Below the pieces are notes generated by a model. It did not search any database, was not told where the DNA came from, and was given only the letters and a program-made list of their open reading frames with translations. From Kitasatospora herbaricolor (GTDB lineage: Bacteria > Actinomycetota > Actinomycetes > Streptomycetales > Streptomycetaceae), in the NCBI RefSeq assembly GCF_030813695.1, contig NZ_JAUSVA010000002.1, positions 7,401,501 through 7,465,500 of the forward strand: a stretch of 64,000 bases of DNA, read 5' to 3'. The position numbers and the translations under genes were made by a program. Shown piece by piece: positions 8,076 through 16,556 of the stretch; within the stretch, counting starts at the first letter, position 1, and every line of letters begins with the position of its first letter.

Positions 8076-9047
8076 TCACCGCGCCCGGCGGGCCGCCGGC
8101 AGCAGGGCCGCCCGCCGCCACCGGTACTCCGAGCGGTGGTCGATGATCCCGAGCTCGGCGAAGAACTCCACCGCCTTACGGGCCCAGTCGGCCTTGGTCC
8201 GCTGCCAGTTCGGGTTCTCCGCGGCCGCCTGCCGGGCCGCCCGGGGGTCCAGGCCGGCCAGCGCGTACACCCGGGGGTGGATCACCTCGGCGACCGACTG
8301 CTGTGCCAGCAGGCCGAGCCCCTGCCGGAACAGCGCCTGCCGCGGGGCGCTCAGCCGGGCCCAGCGGCGCTCCAACTCCGGCTTGGCGTAACCGATGTGG
8401 CGGGCCTCCTCGATCACGTGGATCCGGGCCACCGAGCGGGCCAGCGGCTGCAGGCTCTCGTCCCGGACCATCTCGCGCTGCAGGGCGTCGGTGAACTCCT
8501 CCACGAAGATCGCGCCGGCGAAGGTCATGGTGGTGTCGTTGATCAGGAAGTGCAGCCGGCCGAGCCGCTGCGCCCGGCGGGTCGGCCGGGCGGACGGGTA
8601 GCCGGTCTTGGTCAGGTAGCGCGCGAACATGGTCGAGTGCCGGCACTCGTCGGCGACCTCGGTCAGCGCGTACTGCGCGTGCTTGGTGGTCAGGTCGCTC
8701 TCGTAGACGTGCCGGACCAGGCCCTCCATCAGGATCAGCTCGAACCAGATGCCCGCCGAGATCGTGCTGGCCAGCTCGTGGACGCTCAGCTGGGCCCGCT
8801 GCCGGTGCGTCATGGACTCCCAGAGCGGCGTGCCGTACAGCGACACGCGGTGCGGCGGGATCGCGAACTGGTCCGGGTCCAGCGGGGCGTCCCAGTCGAT
8901 CTCGGTGAGCGGGTCGTGCGAGTGCTTGGCGGAGACCCGCAGCAGGCGCTCGGCGTTCAGCTCGCGCTCGGTGGCGGTGGTGTTCGGGGTGGCGGTGGTG
9001 TTCGGGACGGCACTCGTGCTGCCGGCGCTGGTGGCGCGGTCGTTCAT
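8076..9047 (-). CDS. AurF-type diiron N-oxygenase
   Basis: The 323-residue protein has the carboxylate/His pattern of the p-aminobenzoate N-oxygenase AurF family: ADECRHSTMF (ExxH), VEEFTDAL, and HVIEEARHIGYA (EExxH). Family members use a diiron centre to oxidise aryl or alkyl amines to hydroxylamine, nitroso or nitro groups; the substrate is unknown. The N-terminus has a low-complexity PNTTATPNTTAT stretch. The ATG at 9047 has GGAG seven bases upstream. It lies 43 bases after a tetR gene on the same strand and is probably co-transcribed with it. Confidence 0.87.
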   Translation of the reverse strand: MNDRATSAGSTSAVPNTTATPNTTATERELNAERLLRVSAKHSHDPLTEIDWDAPLDPDQFAIPPHRVSLYGTPLWESMTHRQRAQLSVHELASTISAGIWFELILMEGLVRHVYESDLTTKHAQYALTEVADECRHSTMFARYLTKTGYPSARPTRRAQRLGRLHFLINDTTMTFAGAIFVEEFTDALQREMVRDESLQPLARSVARIHVIEEARHIGYAKPELERRWARLSAPRQALFRQGLGLLAQQSVAEVIHPRVYALAGLDPRAARQAAAENPNWQRTKADWARKAVEFFAELGIIDHRSEYRWRRAALLPAARRAR

Positions 9048-9090
9048 CGGTCGGCTCCGGTGGGGGTGGCGGTGGGGGTGGGGGTGGCGC

Positions 9091-9732
9091 TCAACGGCCG
9101 GCCCCGCCGCCCGGGCGGTCCGGGGCGGCCGGGGGCATCGGGTGGCCCAGGGCCCGCAGGGCGAAGCCCGACAGGGCCGGGACGAGCTCCTCGGCCGGCC
9201 CGCCGTCGGCCAGCGGGCCGACCAGGGCCTCGCCGACGGCGCCGACCAGGGCGGCCGCGGTGAGCTGCGGATCCTGCGGGGGCAGCCGGCCGGCGGCCAC
9301 GCCCTCGGCGATCAGACCGGCGATCAGGTCCCGGAAGGCCAGCCGGAAGACCAGCCGTTCGGCGTCCACCTCGGGATCGACCGGCTCGGCGAGCAGGGCG
9401 AACGCCAGTCGCGGGGCCCGGAGCGCCCGGCCCGCGAAGGTGCCGATCACCGAGGCCACCTGGGCCGGCAGGTCGCCGTCGAACGCGGCGGCCGCGCGCA
9501 CCGCGGCCACCTCGCGGCCGACCACCTCGCGGAACAGCTCGGCCACCAGCTCGGCCTTGTTGGGGAAGCACCGGTAGACGCTGCCGGTGGCGATGCCCGC
9601 GCGCTGCGCGACTGCGGCCACCGAGCAGGCGGCGTAGCCGTGTTCGGAGAGCAGCGCGGTGGCGGCGGCGAGGACGCAGGCGCGCTGGGCGTCGAGCCGG
9701 GCCTGGGCGGCCGGGGTCCTGCGATAGGCCAT
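9091..9732 (-). CDS. TetR family transcriptional regulator
   Basis: The 213-residue regulator has a TetR N-terminal DNA-binding domain at about residues 18-64 (LLSEHGYAACSVAAVAQRAG then IATGSVYRCFPNKAELVAEL) and a variable ligand-binding C-terminal half. It is the first gene of a probable tetR-aurF unit. A 15-bp near-palindrome starts ten bases upstream of the ATG, so autorepression with co-control of the oxygenase is likely. Confidence 0.92.
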   Translation of the reverse strand: MAYRRTPAAQARLDAQRACVLAAATALLSEHGYAACSVAAVAQRAGIATGSVYRCFPNKAELVAELFREVVGREVAAVRAAAAFDGDLPAQVASVIGTFAGRALRAPRLAFALLAEPVDPEVDAERLVFRLAFRDLIAGLIAEGVAAGRLPPQDPQLTAAALVGAVGEALVGPLADGGPAEELVPALSGFALRALGHPMPPAAPDRPGGGAGR

Positions 9733-9741
9733 GGCAAGAAG

Positions 9742-9756
9742 TGAAGCAGTGATTCA
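9742..9756. promoter_or_regulatory. TetR operator candidate TGAAGCA-G-TGATTCA
   Basis: Six of seven arm positions pair around a single central base. The element sits ten bases ahead of the tetR start, over the expected promoter. It is AT-rich relative to its surroundings. Confidence 0.5.
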
Positions 9757-9906
9757 GTGCCTCATCAATACCCCTGCACGGCCTGATCCGCCGGCCGGCC
9801 AGCGCCCGCCCCGGGCCGCGGCGAGTCGGCCCCGGTGGGCGGCCGGCGGCGCCCGTCCCGCATGGTGAACCCGCCGCCGCGCCGCCCGGCGCACTGTTAC
9901 GATCCC

Positions 9907-9991
9907 GGTGAGCCGCGACTGGCGCGACAGAGATGGAATCAACCATCGGGAAGCGGCTCCGTGTCTCACGTTGTCGCCGTGCGCCTGGGCC
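9907..9991 (+). promoter_or_regulatory. ZTP (pfl) riboswitch leading glyA
   Basis: GAGCCGC (9910-9916) pairs perfectly with GCGGCTC (9953-9959). The enclosed region contains CGACTGGCG and the small hairpin ATGG-AATCAA-CCAT followed by CGGGAAG. Downstream lies CGCCTGGGC. This order (GACUGGCG, UGGAAUCAACCA, GGGAA, then CGCCUGGGC) is the consensus of the pfl motif, which senses ZTP/ZMP, the alarmone of 10-formyl-THF shortage. Such RNAs are known upstream of one-carbon genes, including glyA, in bacteria. The RNA ends 25 bases before the glyA TTG start, so control may be over translation. Confidence 0.82.
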
Positions 9992-10016
9992 GTCCGAACC
10001 GAGCGAGGAGACCCCC

Positions 10017-11492
10017 TTGCCTGCCCAGGCCCCCGAGAACGCCGCCCCGCACACCTCCGCGTCGCCCGCCGCCAACACCGCCTTCCGCAGCGCCCTGGAC
10101 GTGGTCCGCCAGGTCGAGCCGCGGATCGCCGACGCCATCGGCGCCGAGGTCGAGGACCAGCGCGCCTCCCTCAAGCTGATCGCCAGCGAGAACTACGCCT
10201 CGCCCGCCGTGCTGCTCGCGATGGGCAACTGGTTCAGCGACAAGTACGCCGAGGGCACCGTCGGCCGCCGCTTCTACGCCGGCTGCCGCAACGTCGACAC
10301 CGTCGAGGCGCTCGCCGCCGAGCACGCCCGCGAGCTCTTCGGCGCCCAGCACACCTACGTCCAGCCGCACTCCGGCATCGACGCCAACCTGGTCGCCTTC
10401 TGGGCGGTGCTCTCCCAGCGGGTGGAGAGCCCGGCTCTGGCCCGCGCCCGGGCCCGGCACGTCAACGACCTCACCGAGCAGGACTGGGCGCAGCTGCGCC
10501 AGGAGCTCGGCAACCAGCGGATGCTGGGCATGTCCCTGGACACCGGCGGCCACCTCACCCACGGCTTCCGCCCCAACATCTCCGGCAAGATGTTCGAGCA
10601 GCGCAGCTACGGCACCGACCCGGCCACCGGCCTGATCGACTACGACGCACTGCGCGCCACCGCCCGCGAGTTCCGCCCGCTGATCCTGGTGGCCGGCTAC
10701 TCCGCGTACCCCCGGCTGGTGAACTTCCGGCTGATGCGCGAGATCGCGGACGAGGTCGGCGCCACCCTGATGGTGGACATGGCCCACTTCGCCGGCCTGG
10801 TCGCGGGCAAGGTGCTCACCGGCGACTTCGACCCGGTGCCGCACGCGCAGATCGTCACCACCACGACCCACAAGTCGCTGCGCGGCCCGCGCGGCGGCAT
10901 GGTGCTCTGCGAGTCGGAGCTGGCCGAGCACGTCGACCGGGGTTGCCCGATGGTGCTCGGCGGCCCGCTCTCGCACGTGATGGCGGCCAAGGCGGTGGCG
11001 TTCGCCGAGGCCCGCCGCCCCGAGTTCCAGGACTACGCCCGCCGGGTCGTCGAGAACGCCTCGGCGCTCGCCGAGGGCCTGCTGCGGCGCGGCGGCAAGC
11101 TGGTCACCGGCGGTACCGACAACCACCTGGTGCTGGCCGACGTCTCCGGCTACGGCCTGACCGGCCGTCAGGCCGAGGCGGCGCTGCTCGACGCGGGCAT
11201 CGTCACCAACCGCAACGCCGTCCCGCAGGACCCGAACGGCGCCTGGTACACCTCCGGCGTCCGCCTCGGCACCCCCGCCCTGACCACCCGTGGCCTGGGC
11301 GTCGCGGAGATGGACGAGATCGCCGGCCTGATCGACACCGTGCTGCGCGGCACCACCCCGGTCACCGCCGCCTCCGGCGCGCCGTCCAAGGCCCAGTACG
11401 CGCTGGACGAGGCGCTGCGCGAGGGCGTGGCCAAGCGTTCCGCCGACCTGCTGGCGGGCTTCCCGTTGTACCCGGGCATCGACCTGGCCTGA
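10017..11492 (+). CDS. glyA: Serine hydroxymethyltransferase
   Basis: The PLP enzyme interconverts serine + THF and glycine + 5,10-methylene-THF in the cytoplasm. The 491-residue protein has ASENYASPAVL near residue 60, the PLP lysine in TTTTHKSLRGPRGG, and GTPALTTRG near the C-terminus. It is longer than the E. coli enzyme, with an insert around QQRMLG/HGFRPNISGK that I believe is normal for one actinobacterial subgroup. The TTG start at 10017 is chosen because GAGGAG lies six bases upstream; an upstream ATG at 9933 lies inside the riboswitch and is rejected. Confidence 0.95.
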   Translation: MPAQAPENAAPHTSASPAANTAFRSALDVVRQVEPRIADAIGAEVEDQRASLKLIASENYASPAVLLAMGNWFSDKYAEGTVGRRFYAGCRNVDTVEALAAEHARELFGAQHTYVQPHSGIDANLVAFWAVLSQRVESPALARARARHVNDLTEQDWAQLRQELGNQRMLGMSLDTGGHLTHGFRPNISGKMFEQRSYGTDPATGLIDYDALRATAREFRPLILVAGYSAYPRLVNFRLMREIADEVGATLMVDMAHFAGLVAGKVLTGDFDPVPHAQIVTTTTHKSLRGPRGGMVLCESELAEHVDRGCPMVLGGPLSHVMAAKAVAFAEARRPEFQDYARRVVENASALAEGLLRRGGKLVTGGTDNHLVLADVSGYGLTGRQAEAALLDAGIVTNRNAVPQDPNGAWYTSGVRLGTPALTTRGLGVAEMDEIAGLIDTVLRGTTPVTAASGAPSKAQYALDEALREGVAKRSADLLAGFPLYPGIDLA

Positions 11493-11499
11493 GCCGGAC

Positions 11500-11542
11500 G
11501 GGTGCCCCCGGCCGGCGCCGGCCGGCGCCGGCCGGGGCACCC
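11500..11542 (+). terminator. Strong terminator hairpin after glyA
   Basis: GGGTGCCCC and GGGGCACCC flank a self-complementary run of CGGCCGGCGCC units, giving a nearly perfect stem of about 20 bp just after the glyA stop. Confidence 0.75.
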
Positions 11543-11716
11543 GGGCAGCCGCCCCCGGACGGCCGCCCGCCGACTGCCGTCACCCGCGGTCGATCAGGAG
11601 CGCCCCCCAGGAGAACCAGGCAGTCGGATGACCGATGCCGCACCGGTGACTGCGACGCGACAGTGGTGTCGTCCGGCGAACGGACACGTCGGTTCCACAC
11701 CCTGGGAGTTGTCACT

Positions 11717-12115
11717 GTGAAGAGGTTCTCCGGCAAGTTGGCGAAGACGGCGGGCGTCCTGGGCCTCGCCGTCGCCGCACTGACCACCGTGTCGGCCGCC
11801 CCGGCCACGGCGAGCAGCTCCGCCACGGCCGGCTGCACCAAGTACTACCGCTACGACAACATCCAGGTCCAGGTGGACAACTGCTCGGACGGCTGGGTCT
11901 GGATCTACACCGGGAAGGGCAGCTTCTCCAAGGGCATCGTGCACGTCACGAACAGCTACAACGGAGGCGAGGCGGGGGTGCTGGAGGCGGAGCAGGGCAA
12001 GTCCAACGCCTCCAAGTTCGTCCAGGTCAGGAGCATCACGATCTGCGGTGTCCAGCAGTACAGCTGGGCTCCCCCCACGTGGTGGACCTACTGCGCCAAC
12101 ACGATCACCCTGTGA
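11717..12115 (+). CDS. Secreted hypothetical protein, about 13 kDa
   Basis: The 132-residue product has a Sec signal peptide (MKRFSGKLAKTAGVLGLAVA, cleavage expected after an Ala-Thr-Ala region near residue 38). The mature part is about 95 residues with Cys residues in AGCTKYYRY, VDNCSDG, TICGVQ and TYCANTI, suggesting two disulfides, and many Tyr, Trp and Ser. I do not recognise a family. The GTG at 11717 follows GGGAG at about nine bases; other frames upstream are shadows of glyA. Likely a small extracellular protein or inhibitor, function unknown. Confidence 0.75.
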   Translation: MKRFSGKLAKTAGVLGLAVAALTTVSAAPATASSSATAGCTKYYRYDNIQVQVDNCSDGWVWIYTGKGSFSKGIVHVTNSYNGGEAGVLEAEQGKSNASKFVQVRSITICGVQQYSWAPPTWWTYCANTITL

Positions 12116-12176
12116 CCGCCCGGCCGTGAACGCGGGCGCGGCCCGCCGACGGTGTCGGCGGACCGCGGGACAGGCC

Positions 12177-12419
12177 CTAGCGGGCCGGCCGGGGCTCCGG
12201 GCTCCCGTACGAGGGGACGAGGGACAGCGGGAGTCCGGCGTCCAGCAGCGGGCCGTAGTCGAACCAGCCGACCAGCGCCGCCTCCTCGGGCGTCGCCGCG
12301 GCGCGGTCGGCGAAGGCGGCGGGCGCGGTGGAGGCCAGGGCGAGGGCGGCCGCGCCGAGGACGGGCAGCAGGCCGCGCAGCCGTACGCGCGGGACGGGCA
12401 GTCGAACGGGCAGTCGCAT
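12177..12419 (-). CDS. Small putative secreted protein
   Basis: An 80-residue open frame whose first 38 residues look like a signal peptide: several Arg residues, then LLPVLGAAALALASTAPAAFA. The mature peptide would be about 42 residues, acidic then Pro-rich, with no recognised family. GAGGAAG lies about eight bases before the ATG, which favours a real gene. Convergent with the secreted protein at 11717. The overlap with nothing else and the plausible start are the main support. Confidence 0.5.
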   Translation of the reverse strand: MRLPVRLPVPRVRLRGLLPVLGAAALALASTAPAAFADRAAATPEEAALVGWFDYGPLLDAGLPLSLVPSYGSPEPRPAR

Positions 12420-12622
12420 GGCGGTACTTCCTCACACCCGGGCGGCCGAGCCGGACAGTGGCTCTCGGTGCGGCCATGCTGTCAGCGGCCCGGTGCCGGG
12501 CGGCCGCGCGCCGCCCTGGGTGTCACCCGGACGACGCACGAACACCGCCCGCCCGGCCGCCGGGCCCGGCCCGGCGAGACCGCCCGGGAGCGTTGTCGGT
12601 GCCGGTCGTTACAGTCGGCCGG

Positions 12623-13714
12623 GTGTACGAGGACGACCGCGAGCCCGCCCGACCGGAGGAGACGGGCGGGTCGGGCGGGGCGGGCAGGACGGTACGTACG
12701 GGCGGGGCGGGCCGTGGGGCCGAGGCGGTCCGGCGCGCCGTCCTCGACCACGTGCTGGGCCTGATCGCCGGCGCGCCCTGGAGCGAGCAACTGGTGCTGC
12801 GGGGCAGCGCGGCCATGCTCGCCTGGGCCGGCACCGCCGCCCGCCCGCCCGGTGACCTGGACTTCGTGGTCCTGCCGTTCCCGGGCATTCCGGTCGACCG
12901 GCTGGACCCTTACCCCTACCTGGACCGGATCGGCCTGCTGCAGCAGTGGCCGGAGGCCGCCGACGGCGCGGCCGGGTACGAGATCTGGACCGACGGTGAG
13001 GCGGAGCACGAGACCCGCGGACTGCGCGCCGCCGTCCCGCCGGAGGGGCTCCGCTGGGAGTTCGGCCCGGAGGAGGGCGAGCCGGACCCGCGCGATCCGG
13101 GCCCGCCGTACGGCGATCTGCTCGACCTGCTGCGAAGGCGGCCGGAGGCGGCGCCCGGGGTACTCCTCGCCGCCGACCGGGCCCGCGAGGAGGGCAACTG
13201 GGCCTACGCCGGCGCCGGCGGCGGCCTGCCCGGGGTGCGGTTGCGGATCCCCTGGCAGGCGCGGGGGCTGCCGCCCGGCGAGCTGCAACTGGACTTCGCC
13301 CAGGACGAGCGCTTCCCCGAGCCGCCCGTCCTGACGGCGGTGCCCAGGGGCGACGGCGGCGGCCCGGCGGTCGTCCGGACGGCGAGCCGGGCGCTCTCGC
13401 TCGCCTGGAAGCTCCGCTGGCTGCACACCGACGCCACGGCCGACGGCTGGCCGCAGGCGAAGGACCTGTACGACGCCGTCCTGCTGGCGGAGGACGGGTG
13501 CACGGCGCTGTCGCCCCGCCTGCTGCGGACGGTCCTCGGGCCCGCCCGGGCGCGGGCGGGCCTGCGACCGGACGCCCTCCGCGTCCGGGAGGCCGACTGG
13601 GCGGCGTTCCGCGCGGACCACCCCGGGGCCCGGGGAACGGCGGAGCAGTGGCGGGCCCGGCTGGGCACCGCGCTGGCCCCGGTGCTCGCGGGCCCGGCCC
13701 CCCGCCGGCCCTGA
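12623..13714 (+). CDS. AbiEii/AbiGii-type nucleotidyltransferase family protein
   Basis: The 363-residue protein carries the minimal nucleotidyltransferase core LVLRGSAAMLAWAG ... PPGDLDFVVLP (GS followed by DxD, residues about 60-90) and later AWKLRWLH ... AKDLYDAVLL, where the conserved Lys and Asp of AbiEii-type proteins are found. AbiEii proteins are usually toxins paired with an upstream AbiEi antitoxin; no partner is visible here, so this may be a domesticated member. The GTG at 12623 lacks a ribosome site, and TACAGT eight bases upstream could be a -10 box for a leaderless transcript. Confidence 0.7.
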   Translation: MYEDDREPARPEETGGSGGAGRTVRTGGAGRGAEAVRRAVLDHVLGLIAGAPWSEQLVLRGSAAMLAWAGTAARPPGDLDFVVLPFPGIPVDRLDPYPYLDRIGLLQQWPEAADGAAGYEIWTDGEAEHETRGLRAAVPPEGLRWEFGPEEGEPDPRDPGPPYGDLLDLLRRRPEAAPGVLLAADRAREEGNWAYAGAGGGLPGVRLRIPWQARGLPPGELQLDFAQDERFPEPPVLTAVPRGDGGGPAVVRTASRALSLAWKLRWLHTDATADGWPQAKDLYDAVLLAEDGCTALSPRLLRTVLGPARARAGLRPDALRVREADWAAFRADHPGARGTAEQWRARLGTALAPVLAGPAPRRP

Positions 13715-13751
13715 CCGGGGGGTGACTCTCGGTCAGGGCGGCCCGGACGGC

Positions 13752-14831
13752 TCAGAACACCACCAGCGAGCGGCCGCCGCGGCCCGCCGCCATCCGGTCG
13801 AAGGCGGCCGGGATCTCGTCCAGCGTGATCCGGTCGGTGATCAGCGACTCCAGGTCGAGGCGGCCGGCCCGGACGTGCTCCGCGAGCACCGGGACGTCCT
13901 TCACCGGGTCGCTGTTGCCGTAGACGCAGGCGCTGAGGGTCCGGGCGAAGTGGAAGACCTCCAGGGCGGAGAAGGAGACCAGGTCGTCCTTGCCGCCGAT
14001 GCCGACCACCGTGGTGCGCCCGCCGCGCCGGGTGGCGGACCAAGCCGTCCGGATGGTGCTCGCCCGGCCGGCGCACTCGAAGGCGTGGTCGGCGCCGTGC
14101 CCGCCGGTCAGCTGCCGCACCCCCTTGGCGGTCCGCTCGTCCGACAGCAGGAAGTCCGTCGCGCCGTGGCGGCGGGCCAGTTCCTCCTTCTCCGGGGTGA
14201 CGTCCACCGCGACGATCGGGCCCGCCCCGGCGATCCGGGCGGCCTGCAGCACGGCCAGGCCCACCCCGCCGAGGCCGAGCACCACCACCGACTCCCCGGC
14301 CCGGACCCGGGCCGCGTTGTGCACCGCGCCGTAGCCGGTGAGCACGGCGCAGCCGAGCAGCGCGGCGGCGGCCAGCGGCACGCCGTCCGGCAGCGGGATC
14401 AGGGCGCGCTCGGCGACCAGGGTCTCCTCGGCGAAGGCGGCCACGCCGAGGCCCGGGTGGACGCCGGTGCCGTCGGCGAGCGCCGCGTACGGTTCGGTGG
14501 AGGCACCCGCGGCGTTCTCGCAGAGCCACGGCTCGCCCAGCGAGCAGAGATGGCAGCTGCCGCAGGCGGGCGCCCAGTTGAGGACGACCGCGTCGCCGGG
14601 GCGGACCGAGGTGACGCCCTCGCCGACGGCCGTCACGGTGCCGGAGCCCTCGTGGCCGAGGACCACGGGGGTGGCGGCCCGCAGCAGGCCGGTGGCCAGC
14701 GACAGGTCGGAGTGGCAGACGCCGGCGGCGGCCAGCTTCACCCGGACCTGACCGGGGCCGGGGGCGGGCAGGTCGATCTCGACCAGCTCCAGCGGGCGGC
14801 CGGGGGCGGTGAGCAGGGCGGCGCGGACCAT
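13752..14831 (-). CDS. Zn-dependent alcohol dehydrogenase (MDR family)
   Basis: The 359-residue protein has the catalytic-zinc motifs GVCHSDL (near residue 37) and GHEGSGTV (near 60). The four structural-zinc cysteines fall in APACGSCHLCSLGEPWLCE, and the NAD-binding site is in VVVLGLGGVGLAVLQ. This is the class III-like MDR pattern, so alcohols or formaldehyde/mycothiol-type adducts are possible substrates. ATG at 14831 with GAGGAAG seven bases upstream. It follows an aldehyde dehydrogenase on the same strand, suggesting consecutive alcohol and aldehyde oxidation. Confidence 0.9.
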   Translation of the reverse strand: MVRAALLTAPGRPLELVEIDLPAPGPGQVRVKLAAAGVCHSDLSLATGLLRAATPVVLGHEGSGTVTAVGEGVTSVRPGDAVVLNWAPACGSCHLCSLGEPWLCENAAGASTEPYAALADGTGVHPGLGVAAFAEETLVAERALIPLPDGVPLAAAALLGCAVLTGYGAVHNAARVRAGESVVVLGLGGVGLAVLQAARIAGAGPIVAVDVTPEKEELARRHGATDFLLSDERTAKGVRQLTGGHGADHAFECAGRASTIRTAWSATRRGGRTTVVGIGGKDDLVSFSALEVFHFARTLSACVYGNSDPVKDVPVLAEHVRAGRLDLESLITDRITLDEIPAAFDRMAAGRGGRSLVVF

Positions 14832-14873
14832 GGGTCTTCCTCGGATTTCGTCGGGCCCGGGGGGACGCCGGGG

Positions 14874-14924
14874 CGGGGGATCGGCGACGGCGGGGGATCG
14901 GCGACGGCGGGGGATTGGCGACGG
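14874..14924. repeat. Three tandem 17-bp repeats between ALDH and ADH genes
   Basis: CGGGGGATCGGCGACGG occurs twice exactly and once with a single C-to-T change, directly abutting, in the 106-base gap of the ALDH-ADH pair. Tandem arrays like this vary by slippage and could alter the spacing between the two genes. Confidence 0.85.
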
Positions 14925-14937
14925 CGGGGCCGGCGGG

Positions 14938-16356
14938 TCAGAACTGCAGCGACTTCGGCTGGAGGAACTCCTCCAGGCCGTGCCGCCCCAGCTCGCGGCC
15001 GAGGCCCGAGCCCTTCCAGCCGCCGAAGGGGGCCAGCGGGTTGAAGCGCCCGCCGTTGATGTCGACCTGGCCGGTGTCCATCCGCCGGGCGAAGGCGACG
15101 GCGGTCTCCTCGTCGGCCGCCCAGACGCTGCCGGCCAGGCCGTACCGGGTGCCGTTGGCGATCTCCAGGGCGTGCTCCTCGTCGCGGTAGCCGAGGATCG
15201 AGAGTACCGGGCCGAAGATCTCCTCCTGGGCGACCGCCATCCCCGGTGTGACGTCGGCCAGCACGGTGGGGCGGACGTAGAAGCCGGTGTCGAGGCCCTC
15301 GGGGGCCTCCGGGCCGCCGGCCACCAGCCGGGCGCCCTCGGCCAGGGCACCGCGGATGTGGCCGCGGACCCGCTCGCGCTGCCCGGCGCTGACAACCGGG
15401 CCGACCCTGGTCGCCGGGTCCGAGGGGTCGCCGGGCAGGTACTTGGCGGCGGCCTTGGCGGCGATCGCGACGGCCTCCTCGTACTGGTCCTGGTGGACCA
15501 GCAGCCTGGTCCAGGCGCTGCAGGTCTGGCCGGAGTTGGCGAAGACGTTGCCGACGTTGACGTTCACCGCGCGGGCCAGGTCGGCGCCCGGCAGCACCAC
15601 GTTGGCGGACTTTCCGCCCAGCTCCAGGGCGACCCGCTTGATGCCGCGCCCGGCGGTCTCGGCGACGGTCCGGCCGACGGCGGTGGAGCCGGTGAAGGAG
15701 ACCAGGTCGACGTCCGGGTGCCCGGCGAGGGCGGCGCCGGCGACCGGGCCGAGGCCGGTCACCAGGTTGAAGACCCCGGCCGGGAAGCCAGCCTCGTGCA
15801 CCAGCCGGGCGAACAGCCGGGCCACCAGCGGGGTGTCCTCGGCGGGCTTGAGGACGACGGTGCAGCCGGCCGCGAGGGCGGGCACCACCTTGGCGACGAT
15901 CTGGTGCAGCGGGTAGTTCCAGGGGGTGATGGCGGCGACCACGCCGACGGGCTCCGCGAACACGGTGGAGTTGCCGGTCCGCTCCTGGAACTCGTACCCG
16001 GCCAGGATGCCCAGGTAGGAGTCGGCGACGGCGAGCGGCAGCCCGGCCTGGACGGCGGTGGCGAAGCCGATCGGGCAGCCGAGTTCGGCGACCACCGTCG
16101 CGGCGATCTCGCCCTGGGCGGCGGCCAGGCCGTCCCGCAGCCGGGTCAGCGGCGCCAGTCGCTGCTCGGGGGTGGTGGCGCCCCAGCCGCGGGCGGCGGC
16201 CCGGGCCGCGCGGACGGCGGCGTCCACGTCCGCGGGGCCACCGGCCGGGACGGTGGCGAGGACCTGCTCGGTGGCCGGGTCGAGCACCGGCAGGGGGTCG
16301 GCGCCGAGGGAGGGACGCCAGGCTCCGCCGATGTACTGGTCGGTGTGCTGCGGCAC
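14938..16356 (-). CDS. NAD(P)-dependent aldehyde dehydrogenase
   Basis: The 472-residue enzyme has the ALDH hallmarks: ITPWNYPLHQ (cofactor region), FTGSTAVGRT, the catalytic glutamate in LELGGKSAN and the nucleophilic cysteine in NSGQTCSAWTR. The C-terminal PFGGWKGSGLGRELG is also typical. It oxidises an aldehyde to the acid; the specific substrate is not evident. The start MPQHTDQYIGGAWRPS fits the family length. A perfect 8-bp inverted repeat lies about 50 bases upstream, and the downstream neighbour is an alcohol dehydrogenase. Confidence 0.93.
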   Translation of the reverse strand: MPQHTDQYIGGAWRPSLGADPLPVLDPATEQVLATVPAGGPADVDAAVRAARAAARGWGATTPEQRLAPLTRLRDGLAAAQGEIAATVVAELGCPIGFATAVQAGLPLAVADSYLGILAGYEFQERTGNSTVFAEPVGVVAAITPWNYPLHQIVAKVVPALAAGCTVVLKPAEDTPLVARLFARLVHEAGFPAGVFNLVTGLGPVAGAALAGHPDVDLVSFTGSTAVGRTVAETAGRGIKRVALELGGKSANVVLPGADLARAVNVNVGNVFANSGQTCSAWTRLLVHQDQYEEAVAIAAKAAAKYLPGDPSDPATRVGPVVSAGQRERVRGHIRGALAEGARLVAGGPEAPEGLDTGFYVRPTVLADVTPGMAVAQEEIFGPVLSILGYRDEEHALEIANGTRYGLAGSVWAADEETAVAFARRMDTGQVDINGGRFNPLAPFGGWKGSGLGRELGRHGLEEFLQPKSLQF

Positions 16357-16404
16357 GAGGGTGGTCCTTTCCTGGGCCGGCCCGGCGGATGCCGCACCGT
16401 GTCA

Positions 16405-16423
16405 TAACTAGCGATGCTAGTTA
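16405..16423. promoter_or_regulatory. Perfect inverted repeat TAACTAGC-GAT-GCTAGTTA
   Basis: Eight-base perfect arms with a 3-base centre lie in the divergent region between the ALDH gene and padR, about 50 bases from the ALDH start. Its AT-richness and symmetry mark an operator, but no adjacent regulator of the expected MarR/TetR type is present. Confidence 0.6.
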
Positions 16424-16519
16424 ACGCCGGGCGTCCCCGGCGGCGCAAGGGTTCCCCGCCGTGGAGGGGGTGTCACCGCGAGGCCCGCCGGGTGCCGCAG
16501 GAGCAGCGCCGGGGCACTA

Positions 16520-16549
16520 TGAACCGGGTGTATAAACCGAGTGTATAGT
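16520..16549 (+). promoter_or_regulatory. padR promoter with direct repeats, probably leaderless
   Basis: TATAGT (16544-16549) is a near-ideal -10 box ending seven bases before the padR ATG, and TGAACC about 18 bases further upstream can serve as -35. Two copies of ACCGRGTGTATA lie 14 bases apart across the promoter. The absence of a ribosome site fits a leaderless mRNA. The repeats are the natural candidate for PadR autoregulation. Confidence 0.6.
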
Positions 16550-16556
16550 CGCCGGC

